Positions 22,435-33,759 of a DNA stretch of 64,000 nt are shown piece after piece. Made by a program: the position numbers and the translations under genes. Origin of the DNA: Terebella lapidaria (lineage: Eukaryota > Annelida > Polychaeta > Terebellida > Terebellidae); NCBI GenBank assembly GCA_949152475.1, contig OX424561.1:29940481-30004480 (forward strand). The letters run 5' to 3'. The first letter of the stretch is position 1. Every line of letters starts with the position of its first letter. The notes under the pieces are model-generated. The model worked only from the letters and a program-made list of their open reading frames with translations, was not told the origin of the DNA and did no database searches.

Positions 22435-24664
22435 TTTTTAGGTTACCGGACCTATGGTCCGATAACCCATTGGCATGGCGTTGCGTCCGTCGTCCTTCGT
22501 CGTCGTCCACATTTTCATCTTTTTTGTTTACGGGCGAATGTTTCTGAAATTTTGCACAAAAATGCTTAATAATAATACAAGAAGGAGGTATATTTTAGTT
22601 TTTTGTTTTTCGCATTTTTTTCAAAATGGCTGCCGTTTTCGACGAAAAATGCCTGATTTTGGACTTTGGCGGCCATTTTCTCAAAATCTGTTCAGTAACT
22701 TTTTTTTTTTTGATACATAATACTCCTCATATACTCCTATGATGTCTATAAGTTTCGTTGCGCTTGAATCGCCCGAAGTGGCCCATTTTGGCACAAACTC
22801 GGCCCAAATGGGACTTTCCCAAGTTAAATTCTCTTATGCTTTATAATGGGACACATTATGCCTAATATCTCACTTAATATTGAGATAAGAGACTAGGAAT
22901 CAATTGTACACATATAGGAAATGATATATGCTGAATATTCTGATGACCTTGAATTTGACCTTTGACCTCATTTCCAATGTCAGAGCACAATATGGCTTAT
23001 GTCTTGCTTATCATCGACTTTACAGCTTAGGAATCAATTGTGTAAATATAGGAAATGATATATGCTGAATATTCTGATGACCTTGAATTTGACCGTTGAC
23101 CTCATTTTCAAGATCACAGGACAAAATTGCTAATATCTCGCTTGTTATCGACTTTACAGCTTAGGAATCAATTATGAACATATAGGAAATGATATATGCA
23201 GATTATTGTCATAACCTTGAATATGACCTTTGGCCTCATTTTCAAGGTCACAGGACTAAATGGCTAATATCTCACTTGTTATCGATGTTACAGCTTAGGA
23301 ATCAATTGTGGACATATAGGAAATAATATATGCTGAATATTCTCGTGACCTTGAATTTGACCACTGACCTCATTTTCAAGGTCAACAGCACAAAATGGCT
23401 AATATCTCGCTTATTATCGACTTTACAGCTTAGGAATCAATTGTGAACATATAGGAAATGTTATATTCTGAATATTGTCATGACTTTGAATTTGACCTTT
23501 AACCTAATTTTCAAAGTCACAGGGCAAAATGGCTAATATCTCGCTTCTGATCGACTTTACTGCTTAGGAATCAATTTTGAAGATATAGGAAATTATATAT
23601 ACAGATTATTGTCATGATCTCAATTTGACCTTTGATCTGAATTTCAGAGGGCACAGGACAAAATGATTCATATCTCCCTTATTATCGATTTTACAGCATA
23701 GGAATCAATTGCGAATATATAGAAAATGATATATGCTGAACATTGCCATGAACTTGAATTCGACCTTTGATCTCATTTTCAAGGTCAAAGGACAAAATGG
23801 CTAATATCGTGCTCCTCTATTGACTTCATGGCTTGGGAAGCAATCGTGGACATATAGAAAATGATATGCACTGAATATTTTGATGACCGTGAATTTGACC
23901 TTGAACTTATTCAAGATCAGAGCACAAAATGGCTAATATATCGCTTATTATCGACTTTACAGCTTAGGATTCGATAGCGAACATATATGGAATGATATAT
24001 GCTGAATATTTCGGTGACCTTGAATTTGACATTTAACCTTATTTTCCAGGTCAGAGAACAAAATGGCTAATATCTCGCTTGTTATCGACTTTACAGCTTA
24101 GGATTCAACTGCGAACAGGAAATGATATATGCTGAATTTTCTCATGACCTTGAACTTGCTTTTTGACCTCATTTCCAATGTCAGATCACAAATGGCTAAT
24201 ATGTCACTTATTATCAACTTCACAGCTTAGGAATCAATTGTGATCAAACTCCAAATGATATATGCTGAATATTCTCGTGACCTCGACTTGACCAATGACC
24301 TTATATTCCAATTTCCTTTGACCTGATTTTCACAGTGACAGGACAAAATGGCTAATATCTCAGATATTGACTTCATAATGTGTGAAATCAATGAAGGACA
24401 TATAGGAAATGTTATACACCAAATATTCCGATGACCTTGAATTTGACCATTGCCTTCTTTTTCAAGGCCACAGCACAAATTTGCTAATATCTCTCTGAAA
24501 ATTGAATTTACAGCTCAGCAATCAACTGTTGACATGACATATGCTCAATATTATATATGCTGAATATTATCTTGACCTTGGATTTGACCAGTTACCTGGC
24601 CAACATCTAAAATATTAAACATATATTGTCCGGTAACCTATCTTTGGCCCTTGGCCTAATTTTC
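22435..24664 (+). mobile_element. HEL copy 3a (Helentron-like)
   Basis: It starts TTTTTAGGTTACCGGACC followed by a complementary GGTCCGATAACC arm, giving a hairpin of about 13 bp. The head region, the TTAAATTCTCTTATGCTTTA junction phrase and about thirteen diverged minisatellite units follow. It ends GTCCGGTAACC plus the GGCCCTTGGCC hairpin and CTAATTTTCT at about 24664. Unit phases are intact but more diverged than in copy 2. Confidence 0.75.
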
Positions 24665-26170
24665 TCAGAATGGTGGCCATTTTTGACGAAAAATGGCCAA
24701 ATTTGGACTTTGACGGTCGTTTTCTCAAAATATGTACTGTAACTTTTTTTACTTATTGATGCATATCACTCTTCATATGTACCCCTGTGACATGTGCAAG
24801 TTTCGTTGAACTCGAATCACTCCAAGTGGGCCATTTTGGGCCCAAAGTCGGCCGAAATGGGACTTTCGCATGTTAAATTCTCCTATGCTTTATAATGGGG
24901 CACGATTTTCCAAGTATCTCACTTAATATTGAAATTAGAGATTAGGAATCAATTGTGGACATATAGGAAATGATATATGCTGAATATGCTAATACCTTGA
25001 ATTTGACCTTTGACCTCATTATCAAGGTCGCAGGACAAAATGGCTAATATCTCGCTTATTATCGACTTTACAGCTTAGCAATCAATTGTGAACATATAGG
25101 AAATGATATATTCTGAATATTGTCATGACCTTGAACTTGACCTTTCACCTCATTTTCAAGGTCGCAAGACAAAATGGCTAATATCTCGCTTATTATCGAC
25201 TTTACAGCTTAGGAATCAATTATGAACATATAGGAAATGATATATGCTGAACATTGTCATGACCTTGAACTTGACCTTTGACCTCATTTTCAAGGTCACA
25301 GGACAAAATGGCTAATATCTCACTTATTATCGACTTTACAGCTTGGGAATCAATTATGAGCATATAGGAAATGATATATGCTGAGTATTGCTATGACTTT
25401 GAATTTGACCTTTGACCTCATTTTCAAGGTCAGAGTACGAAATGGCTAATATCTCGCTATTTATCGACTTTACAGCTTAGCAATCAATTGTGAACATATA
25501 GAGAATGATATATTCTGAACATTGTCATGACCTTGAACTTCACCTTTGACTTAAATTTCAAGGTCACAGGACAAAATGGCTAATATCTCACTTATTATCG
25601 ACTTTACAGCTTGGGAATCAATTATGAGCATATAGGAAATGATACATGCTGAGTATTGCTATGACTTTGAATTTGACCTTTGACCTCATTTTCAAGGTCA
25701 GAGAACGAAATGGCTAATATCTCGCTTTTTATCGACTTTACAGCTTAGCGATCAATTGTGAACATATAGAGAATGATATATTCTGAACATTGTCATGACC
25801 TTGAACTTCACCTTTGACTTAAATTTCAAGGTTATAGGATAAAATGGCTAATATCTCGCTTATTGTCGACTTTACAGGTTAGGAATCAATTTTGAACATA
25901 TGGGAAATGATATGTGCTGAATATTGCTATGTCCTTGAATTCGACCTTTGACCTCATTTTCAAATTCACAGGACATAATAGCTAATATGTGGCTTGTTAT
26001 CGACTTTACAGCTTAGGATCAATTGTGGACATACTAGAAATGACATATGCCGAATATTATCGTGTCCTTGAATTGACCAATGACCTTATTTTCAAGGTCA
26101 CAGGACAAAATACTATTATCTGAAATATATATTGTCCGGTAACCTTTCTTAGCCCTTGGGCTAATTTTTT
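24665..26170 (+). mobile_element. HEL copy 3b, head-to-tail with 3a and lacking its 5' terminus
   Basis: Directly after the terminal hairpin of copy 3a the sequence enters a second HEL head at AGAATGGTGGCCATTTTTGA, so about 200 bp of the normal start (terminal hairpin and microsatellite) are missing. About eight minisatellite units follow and a complete end, GTCCGGTAACCTTTCTTAGC then CCTTGGGCTAATTTTTT, closes at 26170. Confidence 0.75.
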
Positions 26171-26812
26171 GTTTGGAGGGCATGCTGGAAATTAATGATA
26201 CCCAGTGAATATATTTCTCCCCTCAATGGAAATAATATCAGATTCGTGGTATTGGAAGTCTATATCATTTGTAATGATTTGTATACAAACCATGAGACAA
26301 TAATCTGATCAATGAACAGGATATCAGCAGCATTCTAGAGTCCTGTATTGTGTTGACTTCCTGTTTCGAGATCAAAGGTTTAATTGAGAGAAGCCCAGTC
26401 CAAACTCCAGAGAGAGGAAGGCCTTAGGGATGGGGGTGGGCAGTGGTTATGGTGGGGGCAGAAGTAGACCTAAAATGATCAGTTGCATTGATTCAGTAAG
26501 AACAGAACACAATGAAAGCCATGGGTATGGCAATACTACTCAGCAGGAGGTATCCAGGCCTATATGTAAAGTTTTTTGTGTTACAGTGATATACATGCAC
26601 TGTTACGTTTCCCGTGCTACAAGGGAATTTCAAGTAGTGTCTCAAAAGGCTTTATACATGTACAGAGTACATAAACAATAATACATATACTGGTATTATA
26701 CTGGTATATAATTACATTATGCTGTAATGTAATGAAGGCTATATTATATCTTAGCCAAATATCCAAGATAATAGATCAATAATAGACTGCTCTAATATAT
26801 GAATCTTCGAAA

Positions 26813-27048
26813 TGCGGGCCACGGTGCGGTCCCTTGCGGTGCGGTCCCATGCGGTCCTTCAACAAAAACTGAGCTCGCACCGCACCGCACCGCAGCTGAT
26901 ATCAGATTGCCCACCCGCACCACACTGCAGTCTCCGAAAACCAGACCCGCCCCGCACCGTACCGCACTATCTAACTGAATGTCCGCCCCGCACCGCACCG
27001 CGGGCTGCGGGACCCGCGGCCCGTGCGGGCAACCCGCGCAGAGCCTTA
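26813..27048. repeat. GC-rich inverted block (GCGGTGCGG / CCGCACCGC)
   Basis: The left side carries GCGGTGCGGTCCC-type motifs, the right side the complementary CCGCACCGC motifs, so the strands can fold on each other. The block is strongly GC-rich against AT-rich flanks. GCGGTGCGG-rich subterminal sequence is known from some non-autonomous hAT elements, but no clear 8-bp duplication is visible, so the class is open. Confidence 0.55.
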
Positions 27049-27064
27049 CCAGGCCCCAATGCGT

Positions 27065-27330
27065 TATGAGCAGCAAACTAAAATGTGGATCTAGTTGTTT
27101 TTACTATTCATCCGATGGAATCGGTATACAACTGCCTAACAACCGACAAAACAATTTTAAAATTCGAAACGGACCCCATGAAATAAATCAGTACTTAACT
27201 ACCCAATCACAAGCGATAACACTACTCTATGAATGATATCTTTGTGGATATATTTAATTTTCATCAGCAGTGACAACTGCTCCGTAGTTGAAATATATGA
27301 TCAACTTCTTACCGCCATCAACACAAGATT
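27065..27330 (+). repeat. Diverged copy of the ~364-bp exon-like repeat
   Basis: The frame LKCGSSCFYYSSDGIGIQL then PNN matches the VKCGCFYCTPDGISIQLPNN frame of the repeat at 338. It continues with FKIRNGPHEINQYLT and later NFLPPSTQDFDDDD, matching NLLPPIQSDFDD. The stops seen in the other copies fall at partly different places, suggesting an older, independently decayed copy of the same coding module. Confidence 0.6.
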
Positions 27331-28141
27331 TTGATGATGATGATGATGATCATGATGAAACTGGAATAGTTGTCATCTAACTGATACACTTACGGATGAA
27401 TCTAAAAAATATAGTCTGGGAGGAGTCCGTACTTAGCTGATAGTTGTGACGCTGTTGTGTAAGCCATACCATTTACATGTTTTTTTTCACATAACATCAT
27501 TAGGAAGTTTGTGAACGAAAGAATGGAAAAAGTATAAGCCCTGAAATATTCCTAGTCGCATGTTCACTACAGTATGATTGTAATATTGCGGACGTTTTTC
27601 ATGGAAAGCCATCACCCAAAATTCACAATAATTTCTCTCTAGCCGTAGTTATTGGAGTGCGCAAATTGTAAGGCGTTTGGTCTGAATTTTTGTTGTCCAT
27701 AATGACATCACTCAAGTGCAAATGAATAAAATAATGAAGTACCGATTGCGCTCTTGGCTAAGGAGCAAGCCTGGTCGTTGCTAATGTTGCTCAGTCTGAT
27801 CTGTGTGTTAACAATAATGTGACCCAGGGCCGATGGCGTATCAACATACTAGTTAGTATACAGTAGACGGTTAAAAAATTCATTGTTGATATATAGTAGC
27901 CGAACTATATTCAAAATCTCAACTTCACTGGGGATATTCGCGAACTATATTCAAAATCCCAACTAGTACAACTGGAATCATCTGCAATCTCGAATGTCAT
28001 AAGGAACTTATTGAAAAAGATATTGAATAACTTCTGAATACGTTATTATGGTTTTGTAAAAATAAAAGTTATCTCTTTTTCCCCTTTTTGTTTCCGGGTG
28101 AAAACATCAGTTTTCCTGAATGTATCTTTGCCACTTTTTCA

Positions 28142-28329
28142 CAGTTGGTCCAAATTTTTGTGTAGAAGAAGCCTCATATGTTTTAACCGACGACGGGGTC
28201 CATAAAAGCCATGAGGATTGGTTTCCGAATAATAACTACAGGTATACAGGTGCTGAGCTTTCCATAGAGGTTCCTATACCACCAGGAAAAAAGCCTATTG
28301 ATTTCGAGGTAGATCCGTCGGACCATTGA
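28142..28329 (+). CDS. Candidate terminal exon of an unidentified gene
   Basis: A long pyrimidine tract ending CTTTTTCACAG at 28141 precedes an open frame of 62 codons (VGPNFCVEEASYVLTDDGVH and onward) that ends TGA at 28327-28329. Composition is protein-like, with an acidic end (DFEVDPSDH). No upstream partner exon is identified and the family is not recognised. It could be a gene remnant carried between repeats. Confidence 0.3.
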
Positions 28330-28379
28330 CCACGGGCTCGAAAGATATTTTTTTGAGTCATCTCTGAGGAATCCTGAAG

Positions 28380-29141
28380 ATCTCGCAACGAAGCGTCGTA
28401 TAGCAAAACGGACGTTACTTTCGGACTCGTGGCTCTATACAAACATATCTTGAGGGTATCCGGGGCTTTGACCTTGACTTGCAGTTGGCATTTCAAAATA
28501 TCGGAATCTTGGGGCCTCTTCGATTCGCCTCTTCGATACACGGAAGACGTTATTCTGGAAGAGGAAGACCTCTGCCGCTCTACCAGCTCGGTGGGTGGCT
28601 TACGGTAGATCTTCTGAGTTTTGCAATATGGCGGGGGCAGAATTGCAAATGGCGGCCGAATTGGTGCTCCCTCACTTTTCGTCGAAATATGGGAATGTAC
28701 CAGTCATCAGGTGTACCCTGTTATCACAGAATGTATATCTTAGGCGCAGAGTCAATACCTTTTTGGAAATTTGTAGTGTTGATGAATATTTACGCTATAT
28801 CACATCATTTTCTTATTTTAATTCACTGCTGAAAATGGCAGAACACATTCGATTCAAAACCATATTCCGTCTTCTTGGTAGGCATCTACCTCTTCCAGAA
28901 TATTACCAATCGAAGCGGCCCTTAGCATCATAGATCAAAACGGATGTTATTTTCCGATTCGTCGCCCTGGACAAACATGTCATAGGGGCAATAAGGATGG
29001 ACTTTGACCGTTACCTGAAATTTTGTAGTGCTTTGTTCCATTTTCTGGGAAACGGTGCGTCCTAGAGCGAAGCGAACGTTACCTTCGGATTCGTCGTTCT
29101 ACACAAACATATCAGGATTAAACATTGATCTTTGACCTAAA
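28380..29141. other. Region with short dispersed GTCGTAGAGC-type repeats
   Basis: The phrase ACGGACGTTA-TTTCGGA-TTCGTCG-CTC recurs with changes near 28390, 28930 and 29050, and again at 31080 beyond HEL copy 4, so HEL copy 4 sits inside this older array. Open frames here have no recognisable domain. Confidence 0.45.
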
Positions 29142-31029
29142 TTTTTAGGTCACCGGACCTATGGTCCGATAACCTATTGGCATGGCGTTGCGTCCGTCGT
29201 CCGTGGTCGTCCGTGGTCGTCCGTCGTCGTCCGTCGTCGTCCACATTTTTATCTTTTTTGTTTACGGGCGAATTTTCCTGAAATTTTGCACAAAAATACT
29301 TAAAAATAATTCAAGAAGGACATATTTTTTAGTTTTTTGATTTTCGCATTTTTTTCAAAATGGCGGCCGTTTTCGACGAAAAATGCCTGATTTTGGCGGC
29401 CATTTTCTCAAAATCTGTTCAGTAACTTTTTTTCTTTTTGATACATAACACTCCTCATATGTACTCCTATGATGTACATAAATTTCGTTGTGCTTGAATC
29501 GCTCGAAGTGGACCATTTTGGCCCAAACTCGGCCCAAATGGGACTTTCCCATGTTAAATTCTCCTATGCTTTATAATGGGACACATTATGCCTAATATCT
29601 CACTTAATATTGAGATTAGAGACTAGGGATCAATTGTGGACATATAGGAAATGATATATGCTGAATGTTCTCGTGACCTTGAATTTGACCTCTGACCTCA
29701 GTTTCAAGGTCAGAGCACAAAATGGCTTATATCTCGCTTATTATCGACTCTACAGCTTAGGAATCAATTGTGGACATATAGGAAATGATATATGCTGAAT
29801 ATACTGATGACCTTGAATTTGACCTTTGACCCCATTTTCAAGGTCACAGGACAAAATGGCTTATATCTTGCTTATTATCGACTCTACAGCTTAGGAATCA
29901 ATTGTGGACATATAGGAAATGATATATGCTGAATATACTGATGACCTTGAATTTGACCTTGATCCCATTTTCAAGGTCACAGGACAAAATGGCTTATATC
30001 TCGCTTATAATGGACTCTGCAGCTTAGGAATCAATTGTTGACATATAGGAAATGATATATGCTGAATATTCTGATGACCTTAAATTTGACCTTTGACCTT
30101 ATTTTCAAGGTCATAGGACAAAATGGCTAATATCTCGCTTGTTATCGACTTTACAGCTTAGGAATCAGTTATGAACATATAGGAAATGATATATGCAAAT
30201 TATTGTCATGACCTTGAATTTGACCTCATTTTCAAGGTCACAGGACAGAATAGTTAATATCTCACTTATTATCGATATTACAGCTTAGGAATCAATTGTG
30301 GACATATAGGAAATGATACATGCTGAATATTCTCGTGACCTTGAATTTGACCTTTGACCTCATTTTCAAGGTCACAGGACAAAATGGCGAATATCTTGCT
30401 TGTTAGCGACTTTACAGCTTAGGAATCAATTGTGAACATATTGGAAATGATATATGCTGAATATTCTAGTGACCTTGAATTTGACTTTTGACCTCATTTA
30501 GCAACAAAATGGCTAATATCTTGCTTATTATCGACTTTACAGCTTAGGAATCAATTGTGAACATATAGGAAATGATATATGCTGAATATTCTAGTGACCT
30601 TTAATTTGACTTTTGACCTCATTTTCAAGGTCAACAGGACAAAATGGCTAATATCTTGCTTATTATCGACTTTACAGCTTAGGAATCAATTGTGAACATA
30701 TAGGAAATGATATATTCTGAATATTTTAATGATATTGAATTTGACCTTTGACCTAAATTTCAAGGTCAGTCATTTTATTTTCAAAGTCAGATTACAAAAT
30801 GGCTTATATCTCGCTTATTATCAAATTTACAGCTTAGGGGTCCATAGTGAACATATAGGAAATGATGTATGCTGAATAGTTTGGTGATCTAGAATTTAAC
30901 CTTTGATCCCATTTTCACGGTTAGAGATATGGCGATTTCAGTGGTCACCTTGAATTTGACCTTCAACTTTCTCGGCTTAACTCTGTATATTTCTCCGGTA
31001 ACCTTTCTAGCCCATTGGGCTAATTTTTT
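29142..31029 (+). mobile_element. HEL copy 4 (Helentron-like), complete
   Basis: It starts TTTTTAGGTCACCGGACCTA with the complementary hairpin arm, followed by a TCGTCCG microsatellite (29190-29240), the head region and about ten minisatellite units. The end is TCCGGTAACCTTTCTAGCCC then ATTGGGCTAATTTTTTT at 31029. This is the cleanest single copy for defining both ends of the family. Confidence 0.78.
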
Positions 31030-31398
31030 TCGCGGAGTCAGCATGTTTTTTTTATATTTTCGACCATATCCCAAAAACGGTGCGTCGTAGCGTGCAACAG
31101 ACTTTATTTTCGGACTTCGACGTTTGACTAGTCTGAGGGCGGGTTTAATATTGCTTCCCCTTTGGGGTGGGGGGGGGGGAGCTGCCTTTAGGTCAAGTAG
31201 CAACCAGTTCACGGTGACGTTGATCAGCTGCAAACGGCCAAGTTGTTCCCATTAATTCCCAGATGAACGTCAATTTATTCATTAACGTCTTTATTTTGTT
31301 CAATAAATCTTTTTCATAATTTGTTTTTGTATTTGACATGATGCATCATGTTTGATGCATGATTTATGTGCATGTTTGCTTCTTGATATGGATATTAT

Positions 31399-31852
31399 TA
31401 GAGCTTCAACGAGTACAAAATTTCGTGACCGGTTACTCGTTAGCTTGTAACCGAACCGTAACCGGTTACTCGTCCAAAAATAATAATATAGAGCTAAATA
31501 TTGTCCAAAAGTAACACATTTGTTTTTCGCAATTCGCATTCTAATGATTTTATCAAATCTCTGTGTCAAAAACGGGTCAAAATCCTTCCTAAAGCTCGAC
31601 ATTAGACGTCATTTTCACGTGAAAATACGCAATATTATGATGAATATTAGAATAAACATTCTATTTGGATTGGAGAGTGATAAATCAATTCAATTCAGCG
31701 TGTTTGGGCAGAAATTCAACTGATGTGATGTGTTTTAGGCTGAATTACGAGGGGGCAAAATACGTTCACGATTAACCGGTCACAAAATCTGTAACCGGTT
31801 ACACTCTGTAACTGAACTGTAACCGGTTAACCGAATACTCGTTGAAGCCCTA
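31399..31852. mobile_element. hAT-like MITE
   Basis: Inverted ends read TAGAGCTTCAACGAG at 31399 and the complement of TAGGGCTTCAACGAG at 31852. Subterminal ACCGGTTAC/GTAACCGGT motifs occur several times at both ends. The flanking octamers GATATTAT and GATCATAT agree at six of eight positions, compatible with a decayed 8-bp hAT duplication. The interior has no transposase. Confidence 0.75.
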
Positions 31853-32949
31853 GATCATATTATAGCTAGTGTCACGAACATGGCAGGAGATGCTCACTCT
31901 CCCGGAGCACCTGATCTCACACTGAGCTGGCTGGGTGTCTTTGGTGTTCACTTGGCTTTGACATTGATACCTTAGCATCACTCGGCTTTGACCACTCACA
32001 TTGATTTTGTAATATTCGGCCATGAATTCGGTCTTGTATCACTGTGTAGGTTATTCATCCAGTTGATGTGTAATATCAATTGTTAATTTGTCAAATATTG
32101 GAATTAATCACACACCTTTTGTGACGTTTCGTGGGATGTTTGGCAGCAAACGGCGTGGGGTGTCCCTAAATACCCGGTCCCAGGTTCTCGAAAGCTGGTA
32201 GCGTAATCCCCTCGTTTGTTGTCGGTATCCATTTCTAATTAATTATTGCACGAATGTGTCCATGGTACAGCTTTGCAACGTCGATCGTTACCATTATTGA
32301 CATCTTATCATACACCGTCTCAGACATGATAGAATATTGTACTTTTCAACCTGAAGAACCAGCTCCCTCGATGAACTATCTACGAAATATAACTTGCAAA
32401 CTATACCGTCCTAATTATTATTGTACTTAATGTTACATTACGATAATGGGTCTCCATGCTAAATAGCCTGTTGATTGGTGCTTCCGCGTGATACCACGCG
32501 CCGTGCATGATTCTAGCATTTATGTCAAAGCGGTGGTTTAAAACCGTCGTGACGGATAAACAAGTAAACGTCAGGGATCCAGAGTAGCAAAAGTGATCGC
32601 CGCATGAAAGAAATGCGTTGGCCAAAATTCTTGCCGTGAGATCGTCAGTCAAAATAAACTAATAAAATTGGATGATGTTTGTGCTAGAATATCAGTTCGT
32701 GCGCTGAGCGGCAGGTGGAAAAATGTGCACTGTGCAAGCGGAAGTTAAAGTAACTTTGTATTTGATATAGGCCGCCGCTGATGCCGCCGCATCATATAGG
32801 CCGCCGCTGAAAATGCCATTATTTTTGGGAACACACCTCAACCCAAGCAAAAAATAATAAATAGCTAAATTTAGCATTTTTGTGTGTGTGCAAAATTAAT
32901 AATTTCGACGAAAATTAATTATTTCGAAGAGGTGCTCCACTCCACCGAA
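31853..32949. other. No feature recognised
   Basis: No exon, TIR or tandem array is supported. Short open frames on the minus strand show no domain. A small GCCGCCGCTGATGCCGCC repeat lies at about 32770-32810. Confidence 0.35.
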
Positions 32950-33690
32950 TATCCCTTTTATAATCATTTATTATGCGTATCTAATATTTTATATGCATAA
33001 TCAATCATTCATTACGCGTATTTAATATTTTTATGCATATTTAATATTAAATACGCGTATTTAATCATTTATTATCTGTATTCAATATTATATATGCGTA
33101 TTTAATATTTTATATGCATATTTAATCATTTATTATGCATATTTATTATTTTATATGCATATTTAATCATTTAATACGTGTACAAATTTTTTTCAATGTG
33201 TATTCGAAATTTTCAATAATAATATTTTGAATAATATCAAACTTCTAAGGATGCATACAAAATATTAAATATGCTTAATTAATGATTAAATATGCATATT
33301 AAATATTAAATACGTGTTTGAAATATTAAATACATGTAATAAATGATTAAATATGCGTATTCAATATTAAATATGCATGAAAAATATTAAATATGCGAAA
33401 TAAATTATTAAATGTGCATATTGAAGATTAAGTATGCATAATAAATGATCAATTAAGCATATAAAACATTCAATACAGGTAATAAATCATTAAATATGCG
33501 TGAAAAATATTAAATACGCATATAAAGTATTGAATACGTGTACTAAATGATTAAATATGCATGTAAAAAATCAAATATGCATGATAAGTGATTAAATACG
33601 CGTATGTAATATTAAATACCTGTACTTAATATTAAATACACATACTCAATGGTAAATACGTGTAATTAATGTTAAATACGTGTACTTAAA
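32950..33690. repeat. AT-rich inverted minisatellite array
   Basis: The left half (to about 33180) repeats units such as GCGTATTTAATATTTTATAT; the right half (from about 33240) repeats the complementary type, AAATATTAAATATGCATAT. Units are about 18-22 bp and imperfect. The turn-over point is near 33200. The array could fold into a long imperfect hairpin; no clean flanking duplication is seen. Confidence 0.75.
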
Positions 33691-33759
33691 AATAAATACA
33701 TATATCATCTAATTATGATTGGTTTTACTGTCATGTTTGAAAACTTAAAGCAGATAGTG

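Larger units (their letters stand above)
26171..28119. other. No intact gene; GC-rich block and diverged exon-like repeat
   Basis: Apart from the two repeats listed separately, the interval is AT-rich sequence with a GAT microsatellite at 27332-27353 and no supported exon. Confidence 0.4.

Noticed and set aside
28479..28933. Two overlapping plus-strand open frames of 112-117 codons
   Set aside because: They overlap in different frames, have no domain and run through the short dispersed GTCGTAGAGC-type repeats.
33000..33690. Possible centromeric or CRISPR-like array
   Set aside because: Units are imperfect, without unique spacers, and switch orientation at the centre; the organism is a eukaryote.
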